DNA of 6,811 bases from Acidobacteriota bacterium (GTDB lineage: Bacteria; Acidobacteriota; Terriglobia; Terriglobales; Acidobacteriaceae). The stretch covers positions 1-6,811 of the forward strand of contig JAJXYW010000025.1 in NCBI GenBank assembly GCA_021780415.1, given 5' to 3'. The translations under genes were made by a program, and so were the position numbers. Shown piece after piece: positions 5,313 to 6,811 of this stretch (the stretch's first letter is position 1; every line of letters begins with the position of its first letter). The notes beneath the pieces were generated by a model. The model was not told where the DNA came from, made no database searches, and worked only from the letters and a program-made list of their open reading frames with translations.

Positions 5313-6260
5313 ATGAAGTCCGTTCCCGAACCCGGCGACGCCCCCCGCGGCGACCGCCTCCAGAAAATTCTCGCCCAGGCCGGCATCGCCAGCCGTCGCG
5401 CAGCCGAGGCCATCATCCTCGAAGGCCGCGTTGTCCTCAACGGCCAGGTCGTCACCGAGCTCGGCACCCGCGCCGACATCACCCGCGATCACATCCGCGT
5501 CGACGGCAAGCTCCTTCACGGCCCCGAGCCCACCAAGTACTTTATGGTCAACAAGCCCCGCGGCTACGTCACCACCCTCGACGACCCCGAGCACCGCCCC
5601 ACCGTCATGCAGCTCCTCGGCCAGGACTCCCAGAAGAAGACCACCGGCGAGCACATGAAGCTCCCCCGCCTCTACCCCGTCGGCCGCCTCGACTACCTCA
5701 GCGAAGGCCTGCTCCTCATGACCAACGACGGCGACCTCGCCAACAAGCTCTCCAAGGCCGCCACCGGAGTCATCAAAACCTACCTCGTCAAGGTCTCCGG
5801 AGCTCCCACTGACGCCGCCATCGACCAGCTCCGCCGCGGCATCATGATCGATCGTGGCCGCCTCGCCGACACCCGCTCCACCGGTCGCCGCGACCGCATC
5901 CTCACCCAGCCCGCCAAGATCGAGCAGGTCCGCCGCGGCGAGAACCCTTGGTTCGAAGTCACCCTCACCGAAGGCCGCAACCGCCAGCTCCGCAAGATGT
6001 TCGAAGAGATCGGCCACCACGTCGAAAAGATCCGCCGCATCGGTTACGGCGCTCTCACCCTCGACGTCCCCCCCGGAGGCTTCCGCGAGCTCCTCCCCGG
6101 CGAGGTCCAGGCTCTCAACCGCGCCGCCGCAGGCAAAAAAGTCGAGCGCAAAAAAGTCCTCCCCGAAGCCGCACAGCTCAAGAAACCCGTTCCGCCCAAG
6201 CGCAAGTTCGCACCCAAATCACGTGGCTTTGGCGGCCCTCCTCGCAAGCGCCCCTCTTAA
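5313..6260 (+). CDS. rluB: 23S rRNA pseudouridine synthase, RluB/RsuA family
   Basis: This enzyme isomerises a uridine to pseudouridine in 23S rRNA (U2605 in E. coli RluB, near the peptidyl transferase centre). An N-terminal S4 RNA-binding domain covers about residues 14-60 (DRLQKILAQAGIASRRAAE, then GRVVLNG). The catalytic domain follows: KPRGYVTT at 81-88; YPVGRLDYLSEGLLLMTNDG at 121-140 with the catalytic aspartate D127 in GRLD; TYLVKVSG at 156-163; and EGRNRQLRKMFEEIGH at 210-225. The 315-residue length is typical of RluB rather than the shorter RsuA. Residues 271-315 form a Lys/Pro/Arg-rich tail, a common RNA-binding extension. The start at 5313 gives a normal short lead into the S4 domain. 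RsuA or RluE/F specificity cannot be fully excluded. rluB often sits near scpB; here three other genes intervene. Codon use is strongly C-ending, like scpB. Confidence 0.92.
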   Translation: MKSVPEPGDAPRGDRLQKILAQAGIASRRAAEAIILEGRVVLNGQVVTELGTRADITRDHIRVDGKLLHGPEPTKYFMVNKPRGYVTTLDDPEHRPTVMQLLGQDSQKKTTGEHMKLPRLYPVGRLDYLSEGLLLMTNDGDLANKLSKAATGVIKTYLVKVSGAPTDAAIDQLRRGIMIDRGRLADTRSTGRRDRILTQPAKIEQVRRGENPWFEVTLTEGRNRQLRKMFEEIGHHVEKIRRIGYGALTLDVPPGGFRELLPGEVQALNRAAAGKKVERKKVLPEAAQLKKPVPPKRKFAPKSRGFGGPPRKRPS

Positions 6261-6428
6261 CTCCAACGCTCTGAACCGAATAGCGCACAGCGTGGCAACT
6301 CTCCTCCGCCGCGCAGGACAACTTGCGCCCAGCAACTCTCCGTCTTACTGCATGGCGTAGGGCTTAGTCTCCTGCCGACCTATGGCTACGTTGAAATCGA
6401 CACTCAACCGAAGAGAAAAGAGCTCGCT
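6261..6428 (+). promoter_or_regulatory. Spacer before the peroxiredoxin gene, with a 10-bp direct repeat
   Basis: This 168-nt spacer has no gene I can support. GCAACTCTCC occurs twice, at 6295-6304 and 6332-6341, a 37-nt period. Between them, GCGCA (6311-6315) and TGCGC (6324-6328) form a 5-bp inverted repeat. This is a plausible place for a promoter and operator of the peroxiredoxin gene, but I see no convincing -35/-10 pair. AAAGAG at 6417-6422 is a weak ribosome site, 6 nt before the ATG. No clear terminator follows rluB; ACGCT/AGCGT around 6266-6292 is too weak. Confidence 0.25.
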
Positions 6429-6811
6429 ATGTCCAGTCAAGAAGGCACTAAACTACAGGATTCCTCACTTAACACCCCAGACTCGGTACCCGCCGCTGCC
6501 TTGCCGCGCCTCGGGATGGCTGCGCCGATGTTCGAAGCCGTCACCACTCACGGGAAGATCCGTCTCGACGATTTCCGTGGCGGATGGGTCGTTCTCTTCT
6601 CGCACCCGGCAGATTTCACCCCCGTCTGCACCACCGAGTTTCTGGCCTTCGCCGCCATCGCACCAGAACTCCGCAAGCGCAACGTAGAGCTGCTCGGCCT
6701 CAGCATCGACAGCACCTCCTCGCACATCGCCTGGGTGCGCAACATCAAAGAAAAGTTCAACATCGATATTCCGTTCCCCATCATCGCCGACTCCAACAAG
6801 GACGTCGCCAC
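6429..6811 (+). CDS. 1-Cys (Prx6-type) peroxiredoxin, 3' end beyond the window
   Basis: The open frame runs from ATG 6429 to the window edge, giving 127 residues with no stop. Peroxiredoxins reduce hydrogen peroxide and organic hydroperoxides in the cytoplasm through a peroxidatic cysteine. The active-site signature PxxxTxxC is present as PADFTPVC, with P60, T64 and C67, in the context SHPADFTPVCTTEF typical of the Prx6/1-Cys group; AhpC/Prx1 proteins usually have DFTFVCPTE. The start of the fold is RLGMAAPMFEAVTTHGKIRL, and further family segments are ELLGLSIDSTSSHIAW and PFPIIADSNKDVA. C67 is the only cysteine in the visible part. Residues 1-25 (Ser/Asp/Pro-rich) extend beyond the usual family start; a downstream start such as TTG at 6501 is conceivable but lacks a ribosome site. 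The full protein is expected to be about 210-240 residues. Confidence 0.9.
   Translation, partial: MSSQEGTKLQDSSLNTPDSVPAAALPRLGMAAPMFEAVTTHGKIRLDDFRGGWVVLFSHPADFTPVCTTEFLAFAAIAPELRKRNVELLGLSIDSTSSHIAWVRNIKEKFNIDIPFPIIADSNKDVA

Noticed and set aside
5289..6020. 243-codon minus-strand open frame opposite rluB
   Set aside because: Low-complexity Gly/Val/Ala/Asp product mirrors the C-ending codons of rluB, which has the full pseudouridine synthase motifs.
6264..6294. Possible terminator after rluB
   Set aside because: Only ACGCT/AGCGT pairs over a long loop and no T-tract follows.
6382..6687. 101-codon + strand open frame at the right end
   Set aside because: It is out of frame with the peroxiredoxin, whose PxxxTxxC active site is unmistakable, and its product has no recognisable features.

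Overview
The window looks like ordinary chromosome from a GC-rich soil bacterium. My best guess is Acidobacteriota of the Terriglobia/Acidobacteriaceae type (Granulicella, Edaphobacter, Terriglobus and relatives). This rests on the very strong preference for C-ending codons in the housekeeping genes, the long acidic extensions of ScpB, a secreted DUF4142 protein, and a C-rich intergenic style that I associate with that group. I could not run a homology search, so the assignment is inference.

Layout. Positions 1-151 may hold the last codons of a + strand gene entering from the left. Positions 152-347 are non-coding, AT-richer than the rest, and carry short inverted and direct repeats. A minus-strand gene (348-1055) encodes a histidine-rich polytopic membrane protein of unknown function. 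It diverges from scpB (1242-2360), the partner of the SMC-ScpA condensin. Then come, all on the + strand, an acyltransferase-3 membrane enzyme (2374-3570), a Bax-inhibitor-1/YccA-type membrane protein (3699-4394), a secreted DUF4142 protein (4578-5234), the 23S rRNA pseudouridine synthase rluB (5313-6260), and the first 127 codons of a 1-Cys-type peroxiredoxin (6429 to the window edge).

How the genes relate. scpB and rluB are often close neighbours in bacteria. Here about 2.95 kb with three envelope-related genes separates them. The flanking scpB and rluB share the strongest NNC codon bias, while the acyltransferase in particular has looser codon use. The acyltransferase could be co-transcribed with scpB (13-nt gap). 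The later genes have gaps of 128, 183, 78 and 168 nt and are probably separate units. I see no common pathway.

The most unusual local signals are a perfect 10-bp palindrome inside the scpB reading frame, lying in a linker inserted into its first winged-helix domain and in a patch with foreign codon use; a perfect 19-bp hairpin before the DUF4142 gene; paired hairpins next to a G-run at the 3' end of the minus-strand gene; and several genes with no Shine-Dalgarno but a -10-like box 6-7 nt before the ATG, which suggests leaderless transcripts. I see no tRNA, rRNA, CRISPR, transposase, defence or biosynthetic system.
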